Shown here piece by piece: positions 23,747-31,551 of a stretch of 35,524 bases of DNA. The translations under genes and the position numbers were made by a program. The notes under the pieces are model-generated. The model ran no database searches. It had not been told where the DNA came from and saw nothing but the letters and a program-made list of their open reading frames with translations. The first letter of the stretch is position 1. Each line of letters begins with the position of its first letter. This stretch comes from Planctomycetia bacterium (GTDB lineage Bacteria; Planctomycetota; Planctomycetia; Pirellulales; Thermoguttaceae). The stretch lies in assembly GCA_030539035.1 (NCBI GenBank), contig JAUNSU010000033.1:1-35524 (forward strand). The letters are read 5' to 3'.

Positions 23747-23930
23747 GTGCCATATTCCTTTTATGAAGATCTATCAAATCTTTGGCAGTGAAAAAAGTAC
23801 CATTTCTAAGGGCAACATTTCCTTTGGAAACAGAAGCAACCGTCTTTTCAACATGTTGGTTAATTGCTTCGCTTCTTTCTTGATCAGTCGGCGCATGAGA
23901 AATTTTGAACAATTTTAAAAGACTGAACAT
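23724..23930 (-). CDS. First small gene of the island operon, unknown function
   Basis: 68 residues. Hydrophobic/basic start (MFSLLKLFKISHAP), then a soluble-looking part ending with FFTAKDLIDLHKRNMAHDFINSK. No family recognised. The ATG at 23930 was chosen because AAAGGTGAAATT precedes it and because the alternative at 23984 overlaps the -10 box of the promoter (23983-24010). The ribosome site has the same form as that of the gene at 7480. It may be the small regulatory member of the cassette, for example an antitoxin-like protein, but nothing in the sequence proves that. Confidence 0.55.
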   Translation of the reverse strand: MFSLLKLFKISHAPTDQERSEAINQHVEKTVASVSKGNVALRNGTFFTAKDLIDLHKRNMAHDFINSK

Positions 23931-23982
23931 AATTTCACCTTTACTTCTCCAGTTAAGTTCATTTTTTATGCCTACCATAAAC

Positions 23983-24010
23983 ATTATAGAATAATATTAC
24001 CGTTTGTCAA
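23983..24010 (-). promoter_or_regulatory. Perfect consensus sigma70 promoter of the island operon
   Basis: On the minus strand TTGACA (24010-24005), a 16-base spacer and TATAAT (23988-23983). Both hexamers are exact consensus. The start of transcription would fall near 23976, about 45 bases before the ATG at 23930. Confidence 0.8.
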
Positions 24011-24081
24011 GTGATAATTTTAAGATCTTGAATATCTTGGGGAAATATGCTTGCCCGATGAAGAGAGCATCAAATTCCTCA

Positions 24082-24104
24082 GCTGAAATGCACTGATGTT
24101 GAAT
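24082..24104. repeat. 23-bp direct repeat, right copy (att-like)
   Basis: Exact copy of 22994-23016. It carries a displaced copy of the last four codons and stop of the NagB-like gene, and lies 4 bases before the stop codon of the convergent GH36 gene. Confidence 0.95.
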
Positions 24105-24108
24105 GAGT

Positions 24109-26241
24109 TTAATCATTGAATTTGATCTCGAAGGAGGCTTCTTGCGTTTTCTTTGAGGTCAAATGCAGTGCGATGATTTGTCCGTTTTCTTCCGGATGAA
24201 AATTTACGGAAACATCGGAATCCGCTTTTTCGCAGATCCAGCCGGAAGGGAGAAGGAAACGGAGAATCGTTGTGTTTCCGCCGACAAGTTTTACTTTTCC
24301 TTTCAAGGTTTTTCCGGTAAAAACAAGATCGGTAAGATCGACGCCTCCCTGGGTTGTATGCCGGCTGCTCGAAAGAAATTGCGGACGATTTTGAATCGGA
24401 TGAACTGCTAAAAGACGAACCGCGTGCGCAGGGACATCAATCGAAAACCGTTTTTGAACCGTTCCGCAAAAATGATCGGTCCAGTACTCATAAACAGCGT
24501 ATTTTCGATTCGGATCAAGTCCAAGATCCTCGAAGGAAAAACCGATTTTCTTCTCTTTCTCTGTCCAGTTGAAAAGGGCGGCAACGTCCCAATCAAGAAA
24601 GGACCGGCGAATTTTCAGATCCCAAATCGAATGAAGTGTTTCTATCGGATAGAGATCCATCGGATAGACATCGCAGACCGGAAGCGCCTTTTGAAGAAGG
24701 GCCATTCGCTCATGCGGAAGTTCCCCCAGTCTATCTCCTGAAAACATCATTTGGCCGGGCAAACTGACGACAGTCGTCGTTAATCGGGCTTCTTCAAGTG
24801 AAAGCGATTTATTGACCAGCAGCGTATCCGGATCGTTGTAATAAATAATATTGTGCGTAAAGAGCCGGCGCAGGGTTTCGAACCCCTGATCGACCAGATT
24901 ATCCCAGCCGACCGGCATTCCCGGCTTGACAATATCGGCGCCGATACGGGACGCGTCCGCGAATTGGACTTCCGGGCCCGTAATGGTGCCCCGACAGGTC
25001 AAGAATATCCGGTCTTCTCCGATCGCTTCCCGGAAATCCCGCACAAAGTTTTCGTAAGGATTGCCCGCTTTTGGACATTTCATGCGGGAACGCTGATCCG
25101 GCCGTTCAAAATGATAAGGCGCATGGCGCGGATTATAGGCCATTCCGTCGATCTTGAAAAATTCGTATCCCCATTCCCGGGAAGCGGTTCGGAGCTTCTC
25201 TTTTGTATGTTTACGCACTTCGGGATGGGAAGGATCGAGTGTATAATTTCCGGCCCAGCTTTTGACCGGAGATCCGTCCGCTTCATGAAGGAACCAGTCC
25301 TTATGAGCAAGATAAAATTCCTTGCTTCCCGTTCCCCAGGGAACATACCAGATCCCCGGCCGAAATCCGAGCGCGCGAATCTCATCGGCCAGCTTTTTCA
25401 TTCCATCCGGAAACTGCTTCGGATGCGGCTTCAGATCCAGATTATGGAAGTCTGCGACCGGGATCTTATCGGAATTCTCCTGCCAGGATTCGATCGACCA
25501 GAATTCCAGTCCGAACGGCTGAAGATATTTTTTACCGAGTCGGGCCTCTTCCAGATTCTCTCTTGCTCCAGCCTGATCGAAATAGACATTCCAACTCATC
25601 CAGCCGGTCGGCGGTGAGGGACATCGTTTCCGATTGATCGGCGTATAATAGGGAACCCAGCGGCTTTTATAATAATTCGGAAATATCCGAAGTCCGTAAG
25701 ATCCGCAGATCCTGTCTTCGAAATGAACCTGAAATTTTCCCTGATCAAGGGTTCGCAGATCAAGACCGGATCCGAAGAAACGGACCAGGAGATCATTTTC
25801 CGGCGAGAAAACGGAATCGTTCAGTTTGGAATCGCTCTTCCCGGATCCCATAAAGACAACGGATTCGTTCGTCCGCGGCTGATACCGGCAGGCGAATCCG
25901 TCCGATCGAAAGTCGAGAATACCATCAAATCGGAATCGGGCCGGATATAGTAATTTGGTAATACGGGGATGGATCAGGAACGAGAGTTCATTTCCGTTTT
26001 GCTGAAAGGAAATACAGGCAAGAATGACCCCTTTCTGATCGGCAAGGGCCAGCTGATTCGGTGTATTATCGAACGGAATGATTACAGAAAGCGGACCTTT
26101 ATCGTTTTCGCAATGGAACTGTCCGGAAAAAACGACATTTTGATCTTTATTTTCCAGGGTTAAGAGGGATTGATCCGCGTTCCAGGAGATAAACCAGGGA
26201 CCCAGAATCAGTGTGAACAGTGCAGCGGCGGCAGATGTCAT
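24109..26241 (-). CDS. Alpha-galactosidase-like glycoside hydrolase (GH36/GH27 clan D)
   Basis: 710 residues. A hydrophobic N-terminus (TSAAAALFTLILG) may be a signal peptide, though it lacks basic residues. A beta-sandwich region (about 20-265) precedes the catalytic barrel (about 275-560), which starts at GWMSWNVYFDQ. The nucleophile is probably Asp365 in FFKIDGM and the acid/base Asp436 in RIGADIV; WYVPWGTG and LTCRGTITG fit the clan. A C-terminal beta domain follows. It hydrolyses terminal alpha-galactosides or related alpha-glycosides, substrate not certain. The ATG at 26241 has AAGGAAAG 6 bases upstream and a consensus promoter at 26303-26331. Confidence 0.87.
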   Translation of the reverse strand: MTSAAAALFTLILGPWFISWNADQSLLTLENKDQNVVFSGQFHCENDKGPLSVIIPFDNTPNQLALADQKGVILACISFQQNGNELSFLIHPRITKLLYPARFRFDGILDFRSDGFACRYQPRTNESVVFMGSGKSDSKLNDSVFSPENDLLVRFFGSGLDLRTLDQGKFQVHFEDRICGSYGLRIFPNYYKSRWVPYYTPINRKRCPSPPTGWMSWNVYFDQAGARENLEEARLGKKYLQPFGLEFWSIESWQENSDKIPVADFHNLDLKPHPKQFPDGMKKLADEIRALGFRPGIWYVPWGTGSKEFYLAHKDWFLHEADGSPVKSWAGNYTLDPSHPEVRKHTKEKLRTASREWGYEFFKIDGMAYNPRHAPYHFERPDQRSRMKCPKAGNPYENFVRDFREAIGEDRIFLTCRGTITGPEVQFADASRIGADIVKPGMPVGWDNLVDQGFETLRRLFTHNIIYYNDPDTLLVNKSLSLEEARLTTTVVSLPGQMMFSGDRLGELPHERMALLQKALPVCDVYPMDLYPIETLHSIWDLKIRRSFLDWDVAALFNWTEKEKKIGFSFEDLGLDPNRKYAVYEYWTDHFCGTVQKRFSIDVPAHAVRLLAVHPIQNRPQFLSSSRHTTQGGVDLTDLVFTGKTLKGKVKLVGGNTTILRFLLPSGWICEKADSDVSVNFHPEENGQIIALHLTSKKTQEASFEIKFND

Positions 26242-26302
26242 CTTGTCTTTCCTTTTGAAATGATGGAGTCGAACGGGAATAAGATATCCTGTATACGGAA
26301 GA

Positions 26303-26331
26303 ATTTTAGCAGATCCCCTCCCCTCTGTCAA
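26303..26331 (-). promoter_or_regulatory. Sigma70-type promoter of the GH36 gene
   Basis: On the minus strand TTGACA (26331-26326), a 17-base spacer and TAAAAT (26308-26303), about 62 bases before the ATG. It is back to back with the promoter at 26365-26392, so the two genes may share control sites in the 33 bases between. Confidence 0.75.
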
Positions 26332-26364
26332 TCTGATGAAAATGTGAAAATGATCTTTCTTCTG

Positions 26365-26392
26365 TTGAAATGGCAGCCGGATTTGGTATAAT
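26365..26392 (+). promoter_or_regulatory. Sigma70-type promoter of the metallo-beta-lactamase gene
   Basis: TTGAAA (26365-26370), a 16-base spacer and TATAAT (26387-26392), about 96 bases before the ATG at 26489. Confidence 0.7.
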
Positions 26393-26488
26393 TCGGCAAG
26401 AACGGCGGAGAAATCCGGAATATTGAAAATTGGGGAGTTCCTCTGGGGTGTTGAAACAGAATCCGTGTCCATTTTACAGGAGCTGAAA

Positions 26489-27526
26489 ATGAAAAGACGA
26501 AATTTTATTAAAACCGCTGTGATCTCTTCTTTGGGATCGTTCGCGTTAAACAGCGCGGAAGCAAAAGATCAAAATGATCCTGTTCGGGCGGGAACGTTTA
26601 AAATGGCCGTTTTGAATTGTCAAAATGTAAATGGCGGTGCCGGACTGGCAATCGTAATGCAGACGCCCCACGGAAAAACCTGGTTGTTCGATACAGGAAC
26701 CGGCGGATTTTCCACTCCGAAGGGAACACTTGATCCCCAAGTCTATAATTGCGGACGCGATACGATCTTTCCTTATCTCAAAAAGGAAGGGATCAAGGAA
26801 ATCGAGGGATTGCTCGTGAGCCATGGACACGGCGATCATATGGGCGGTCTGGAATGGATCCTCAAAAACGTTCCTGTTCGAAATCTTTACGATTCCGGAT
26901 ACCGTTTTCCCGGAGTGGATCCGGCAGCACACACGCAGAATGAGGTTTCTGTTCATCTGCGTCTTCTTAAAGAATATGCCGAGCGGCATCCCGGCCATTA
27001 TTTTGAGATCACCAAAGGGGCAAAACTGGATTGGGATCCGGATCTGAAGGTCGCTGTTCTATCTCCTCCGAAGGAATTTTTTAAAGAATTGCCGAATCCG
27101 AACCGAATGAAAAGGGACACGCCCATCCATCATCTTTTGAACGCGAATTCACTTGCGATTCAGATCAAGCACGGAAAGAATACATTTCTGATTGCGGGCG
27201 ATATTCAGGAAGACTATCTTCGGAAAAGACTTTGGCCGATTCTTACGGACGAGGAGAAAAAATGTGATGTCTGTATTCTTCCCAGCCATGGAATCCATTC
27301 GATCAAGGAAGAAGCGGAAGCGACTCGGCCGAAAATCGCGGTTGCGAGTGTGTGGAATCCTTGGGCAAAAAGTGCTCTTGCCTGGAGAGTCTATAAAGAG
27401 GTCGGTGCCGAGGTTTACGCAACCGGAATAGACGGAAATATCGAAATCCTTTCCGACGGCGAACATCTTTCTGTTAAAACCGAAAAAGTAAGAAGTAAAA
27501 ACGATAATATTAACAGTAAGAAGTAA
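26489..27526 (+). CDS. Tat-exported metallo-beta-lactamase-fold hydrolase, ComEC C-domain-like
   Basis: 345 residues. The twin-arginine signal is KRRNFIKTAVISSLGSFAL (Arg3-Arg4), with a likely cleavage after SAEA. The mature part is an MBL-fold domain with the metal site SHGHGDH (His112, His114, Asp116, His117), GDIQED and a later His in ILPSHGIHS. The order and spacing resemble the MBL domain at the C-terminus of ComEC, a DNA-uptake protein whose MBL part is thought to be a nuclease. Here it stands alone and exported, so a nucleic-acid or phosphodiester substrate is possible but unproven. AGGAG 7 bases before the ATG fixes the start. The last codons (SK-NDNINSKK) lie within a short direct repeat at the DNA level. 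Confidence 0.85.
   Translation: MKRRNFIKTAVISSLGSFALNSAEAKDQNDPVRAGTFKMAVLNCQNVNGGAGLAIVMQTPHGKTWLFDTGTGGFSTPKGTLDPQVYNCGRDTIFPYLKKEGIKEIEGLLVSHGHGDHMGGLEWILKNVPVRNLYDSGYRFPGVDPAAHTQNEVSVHLRLLKEYAERHPGHYFEITKGAKLDWDPDLKVAVLSPPKEFFKELPNPNRMKRDTPIHHLLNANSLAIQIKHGKNTFLIAGDIQEDYLRKRLWPILTDEEKKCDVCILPSHGIHSIKEEAEATRPKIAVASVWNPWAKSALAWRVYKEVGAEVYATGIDGNIEILSDGEHLSVKTEKVRSKNDNINSKK
27487..27526. repeat. 12-bp direct repeat at the 3' end of the MBL gene
   Basis: AGTAAGAAGTAA occurs at 27487-27498 and again at 27515-27526; the second copy supplies the stop codon. Confidence 0.8.
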
Positions 27527-27548
27527 GGAGCGGTATCCGGTAACTCTT

Positions 27549-27597
27549 CGCAAGCCCGTAATGCAGTGAGCGAAGCGAACGGAATTACGGGCTTGCG
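27549..27597. terminator. 14-bp hairpin with a GTGAGCGAAGCGAAC loop
   Basis: CGCAAGCCCGTAAT (27549-27562) is exactly complementary to ATTACGGGCTTGCG (27584-27597); the loop is 21 bases and contains GTGAGCGAAGCGAAC. It lies between the convergent MBL gene and the 1302-residue protein gene. It may be a terminator or a copy of a dispersed repeat. Confidence 0.6.
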
Positions 27598-27618
27598 GCG
27601 GTTGCGGTACTGGGATCA

Positions 27619-27643
27619 CCCTAATCACTAAACCCTAATCACT
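27619..27643. repeat. CCCTAATCACT tandem repeat, two copies
   Basis: CCCTAATCACT at 27619-27629 and 27633-27643, period 14. The second copy overlaps the stop codon of the gene that ends at 27639. Confidence 0.75.
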
Positions 27644-30600
27644 GTTCTTTGAATTGGATCTCAAGGCGGTTGATCCCCTCCCCTATCGGGATGTTCATAA
27701 AAATCATGCCGTTCTCCCGTTCAAGTTCGATCTTGATCGGCTTCGAATTATTGACGGCCTGTTGCGGTTCTTCTCGTGATGTCAATTCCAATCGGGAATC
27801 CGATCGGCCGATCAGACGGACTCTCAGTCTGTGTGTGTCCGGATCGTATTGCGCTGAAATAAAATTCAAATTTTCAAACCGAGAAAACGCGATCTGTCCG
27901 TTCATCCGCCAAAGCCAAGCGCCGATTTCAAATGCCCAGCACATCCCCGGCCAGTCCTCCGCCTTCTGATTTTCCGGTCGGGCAAAAACCGCCGCTGCAT
28001 ATTCATTGATCTGCTTTTCCTCGGATCCATACCACGAAAGCGGTCCTAAATACGGATAGCCCGGCCGTTGATCTTTGCCGGTTAATTGCGGAAAGGCGAT
28101 CTCCCTTAAATACTCTTCGACCGGTTTGCGAACGTATTTGCGATATAAGTGAAATTGCGTTCCCGGTACTCCCTGCGAATAATCGAACAGATCATTTGCG
28201 CCCGCGAAATTGCCCGATCGGGTCGGAAAGATCATCGTTTTCGCGCCCTCTTCGCCGAATCCGGTGATCAAATAGGTCCGATCCCTGTATTCCGGATGAA
28301 GCCGTTCAAACCAGGGCTTAAAGCAGATCCGTGCGAGCGTTGGAACCGCACGTTTTGCGGCTCGTGAAAGAGCCTCTGTACGAATACTCTCGCTGCCGGC
28401 GATTTGGGCAAGCCGCGCGTAAGCGATCAAACCGGAATACTCCGCATTGAGCATATCGATCCAGGCGCCTGCTCCGGATTCCCGACAGGATCCCGACTGA
28501 TAGCAATAGTCGTCTATATAGAGCTGGTGCCGCATTACATAGCGATAAAAACTCCAGTTTGCCCGAATCAGATCGGAAAGACCATAGATGTCCGCAAGTT
28601 CCTGTCCGGTCCACGCGGCAACCGTTGCCGACTCATTTGTATCGCCGTAAATCACTCGCGACCCGAAGTTCTTTTCATACTGAACCTCATTCGGATAAAA
28701 ACTGTTGAACATTACGGGATAATGAAGTCCGGAAAACGGTTCCGTCCGGTGCCGCACAAACGCTTTATGCTGATACAGTTCCATTGGTTCGACAGTCCGA
28801 ATCGCCGCACGTCTTTCCATTAGTCTTCTTGATTCGCTGTTAAGAAGCAGACCGGATTGAAGAGCGGTTCCCATTCCGAAATTCCAGGTAAAATGCGAGA
28901 TGTTCGGATCATCGCTCTCGGGTCCGGACGGCTTTTCCGGCGACAAACGATTCAAGGGAACGTGTCCGCCGCAAGTCCATTTCACTCCATCCTGAAAGAG
29001 CTTGTTCTGCAGAGCATTGAATTTGGAATTTTTGACGCTCGGCATCAGAAGATCCCGTGAATCCGGAAGCGGAAGAGACCATTGTACAGAGGATCCCGAT
29101 TTCCCGATCATCGGACCAAAGGGAGTTGGAATGTCGAAGTTCCGCAAGATCTCATCCGTTTGAACCAAAGGAACCGGTAAAGATTCCGTCTTTTCAAACA
29201 GACCGCCATTCTTGCCGGCAGCGATCTTTCCCTTCTCGGTAAATATCGTTTCGGGATACTTGTCCTTATTGTTCAGATGGAGCATATAAGCGGTTAAAGG
29301 AGGAAGACAAACGATTGGCTTGACGTCTTTGTTCCAATCATTTGCGAACGAAAGACAATGGAGATCTGTCCGGAACCGGATTCGGCCTTTTGCGGGATCC
29401 AGTGCGAACGATTCTGTCCGATCGATCGGAAAATGAAGCGCGAGTCCGAGGACTTCATCAATCTTTTTCAATATCGGATCCGGGATTTTATGATTCCATC
29501 CGGAGCAATCACGTGAGATTAAACCCCAGGGCCATCCGGCCAGAATGGTCTTTTCTTTTCCCATAATAATCTCGAATCCTTCGATGAGCCCATATCGGAC
29601 CGTTGCCGCGATTTTTTTCGGTTGACTCGGAAAAACGACAAGTAATGGACGGGCATCGTTTTCCCGGAACAAGAGCATCCAGGGAGCGGACCATCGTCCA
29701 TCGCGGCTTTCGTCCCAGATCGTCTTCGTTTTTGACTGATCTTTCAAAGAGATAATTTTTATTCCCTGTTCCGTTTTCCAGACAGCATAGTCCGCGATGT
29801 TTTCCTGTGTGAGAAAAATTCGATCCGATTTATCAAATCGCCAAAGTTCAAAAGGACTCAAAAGCGACATGGTAAACGAGATTTTTCCGCCTGTTTCCGG
29901 TGAGGTGAATTGATACTCTTTACTGATCTCATTGCAGTATCCCTGTAAAGGACAAAGCGGAATCGCGGTATCGGATTTCTTGTCCGAATTTGTTTGCTCC
30001 GATCCGGCATTCGGTTCCGATTCTTGCGCAGTACGGCAAACATCGATCCGGTACATCTGATCGCCGTTAAAAACCGTTAAATCGGAAGAGACGGAATCGA
30101 CCAGACCCGGCTCGGCTGTCAACCATCCGAACCGTCCGAATCCTTTTGTCGTCTGATGCCAGGTGAGCCCGTCTTCTTTGCGGATCTTTTCCTTCGGCTG
30201 AACGGATTCATACAGGGCTATTTTTTCGAGCGGCTTTTGGATTCCCGATATTGCGGCCCAAAAGATCAGCGCGGCCTTATCGTAAAAGACGGGACTTTCG
30301 ATCAGATTCGTTCCGGACGTTCCCGCGAAATGAAGGATGTTCCCTTTTTGGACAAGATAAGGATCTTTACTTCCGGCAAAAGAGAGGAGAACCGACGCGT
30401 CCTTGATCGGTTTAGCGGAAAAATAGCGGCCGAAAGTACAATCCTGAATCGGCAGTGAAGAAGCAAGCGCGGCGGCCGATTCGGAAGAAAGGGACGCGGT
30501 CTTGTTTATCAGTTTTTCGCGGTCGGCAAATTGATCGTTCGGCAAGCGTGATAATTCCATTGGAGCGATCTTGGCGATTTCCGGATCCGGAATCGATCCG

Positions 30601-31547
30601 TAAAGGACAAGCGGTTTTCCTCCGCGAACAAGTCGGGCTACTTCCGCCGCGTGATCCGAAGGGAGAGTCCGCTGATAGACGATCAGATCCGCTTCTTCCG
30701 GTTTCCCCGCAAGTGTAAAGAGGGGACAATGTTCGAGGAGGAGATCGCGATATCCGAAATCTCCGCAGTATTCATCCGGAATGTCCGCCTTTTTCGTTCT
30801 CGACATGGAAATACCCGACCGCACATCATTATTATCGAAATCGAAATAGACGGCGATTCGTTTCTCCTGAGGATCGATATTCGCCTTTTGATTCAAACAG
30901 GACGAATTCGCGGAAGAGCGCGGGAACTGTCCTTCTGCTGCCCGGCAGATCTGAAAACGAAATTTTTTACGATCGGCGATTTCATTCGGATTGACCAAAC
31001 GGATTTTATCGACTTCGACGGAAAGATCCTTTTCGAGCGGTTCCCGTGCACTGTTAAAAGAAAATTCCAGACCCTTGATCGGGTATCGCGCATCGCCGAG
31101 TTGGAAATCGGTATCCAGTCCGAGAACATAGAGATGCCAATCACCGCCGTTTGCAGGAATGCGAGGGCCGCTGATCGCTTTCGTCCTTGATCCGTTCTGA
31201 ATGAGCAAGACCGGATGAAAAAACGCGGTTCCGTTTTCCGGGCGGCCTTTGACGCGAAAGACGAGCTTCTGCTGCGCCATCGACACATAATCAACGTTCG
31301 CAATGATCGATTCCGATCCAAAATCTTTTGCCGAGGTCATTGCGAACCGGATCGAGTTCGGTCCGATCTGTTCCAGCCTCATTCCGGTTCCGCTTCGACG
31401 GGGAGCCGGCTTGAACGGAAAGGCCGACAGCTCAACCGCCATTGTGTTTGCGGAATTCTCCGCACCTTGGGGTTTGGTGAAGATCTTGCCCGACCCGAAC
31501 AGGACAAGAACAACGACACAGATATTTATGAAAGCGTTTCTTTTCAT
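27639..31547 (-). CDS. Large secreted protein of unknown function
   Basis: 1302 residues with a signal peptide (NAFINICVVVLVLFGSG). The N-terminal 190 residues look like a beta-sandwich, possibly carbohydrate-binding (KLVFRVKGRPENGTAFFHP, GDWHLYVLGLDTDF). Residues about 230-450 recall a glutamine-amidotransferase-like domain of the kind found in beta-galactosidase-type enzymes (EADLIVYQRTLPSDHAAEVARLV, GGKPLVLYGSIPD). The middle is beta-rich, and the C-terminal third (about 930-1230) is helical and rich in Trp and Tyr, as in (alpha/alpha)-barrel glycoside hydrolases or lyases. These are impressions; no family can be named. The ATG lies 4 bases after the sbcC stop with no visible ribosome site, so it is probably coupled to sbcC. 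It most likely acts on polysaccharides outside the cell (inference). Confidence 0.7.
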   Translation of the reverse strand: MKRNAFINICVVVLVLFGSGKIFTKPQGAENSANTMAVELSAFPFKPAPRRSGTGMRLEQIGPNSIRFAMTSAKDFGSESIIANVDYVSMAQQKLVFRVKGRPENGTAFFHPVLLIQNGSRTKAISGPRIPANGGDWHLYVLGLDTDFQLGDARYPIKGLEFSFNSAREPLEKDLSVEVDKIRLVNPNEIADRKKFRFQICRAAEGQFPRSSANSSCLNQKANIDPQEKRIAVYFDFDNNDVRSGISMSRTKKADIPDEYCGDFGYRDLLLEHCPLFTLAGKPEEADLIVYQRTLPSDHAAEVARLVRGGKPLVLYGSIPDPEIAKIAPMELSRLPNDQFADREKLINKTASLSSESAAALASSLPIQDCTFGRYFSAKPIKDASVLLSFAGSKDPYLVQKGNILHFAGTSGTNLIESPVFYDKAALIFWAAISGIQKPLEKIALYESVQPKEKIRKEDGLTWHQTTKGFGRFGWLTAEPGLVDSVSSDLTVFNGDQMYRIDVCRTAQESEPNAGSEQTNSDKKSDTAIPLCPLQGYCNEISKEYQFTSPETGGKISFTMSLLSPFELWRFDKSDRIFLTQENIADYAVWKTEQGIKIISLKDQSKTKTIWDESRDGRWSAPWMLLFRENDARPLLVVFPSQPKKIAATVRYGLIEGFEIIMGKEKTILAGWPWGLISRDCSGWNHKIPDPILKKIDEVLGLALHFPIDRTESFALDPAKGRIRFRTDLHCLSFANDWNKDVKPIVCLPPLTAYMLHLNNKDKYPETIFTEKGKIAAGKNGGLFEKTESLPVPLVQTDEILRNFDIPTPFGPMIGKSGSSVQWSLPLPDSRDLLMPSVKNSKFNALQNKLFQDGVKWTCGGHVPLNRLSPEKPSGPESDDPNISHFTWNFGMGTALQSGLLLNSESRRLMERRAAIRTVEPMELYQHKAFVRHRTEPFSGLHYPVMFNSFYPNEVQYEKNFGSRVIYGDTNESATVAAWTGQELADIYGLSDLIRANWSFYRYVMRHQLYIDDYCYQSGSCRESGAGAWIDMLNAEYSGLIAYARLAQIAGSESIRTEALSRAAKRAVPTLARICFKPWFERLHPEYRDRTYLITGFGEEGAKTMIFPTRSGNFAGANDLFDYSQGVPGTQFHLYRKYVRKPVEEYLREIAFPQLTGKDQRPGYPYLGPLSWYGSEEKQINEYAAAVFARPENQKAEDWPGMCWAFEIGAWLWRMNGQIAFSRFENLNFISAQYDPDTHRLRVRLIGRSDSRLELTSREEPQQAVNNSKPIKIELERENGMIFMNIPIGEGINRLEIQFKEQ

Positions 31548-31551
31548 CGTA

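Larger units (their letters stand above)
23017..24081. mobile_element. AT-rich 1.1-kb island between 23-bp direct repeats
   Basis: The segment between the two repeat copies is clearly more AT-rich than both neighbours and separates two convergent genes that would otherwise be about 12 bases apart. It holds a consensus promoter, three small leftward genes of unknown function and a hairpin. Placement of a perfect repeat at the 3' end of a gene is typical of site-specific integration. No integrase or transposase is inside, so the element would be a decayed or trans-mobilised cassette (inference). Confidence 0.6.

Noticed and set aside
22994..24104. The 23-bp repeat as an insertion-sequence target duplication
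   Set aside because: Too long for usual target duplications, no terminal inverted repeats were seen at 23017 and 24081, and no transposase is present.
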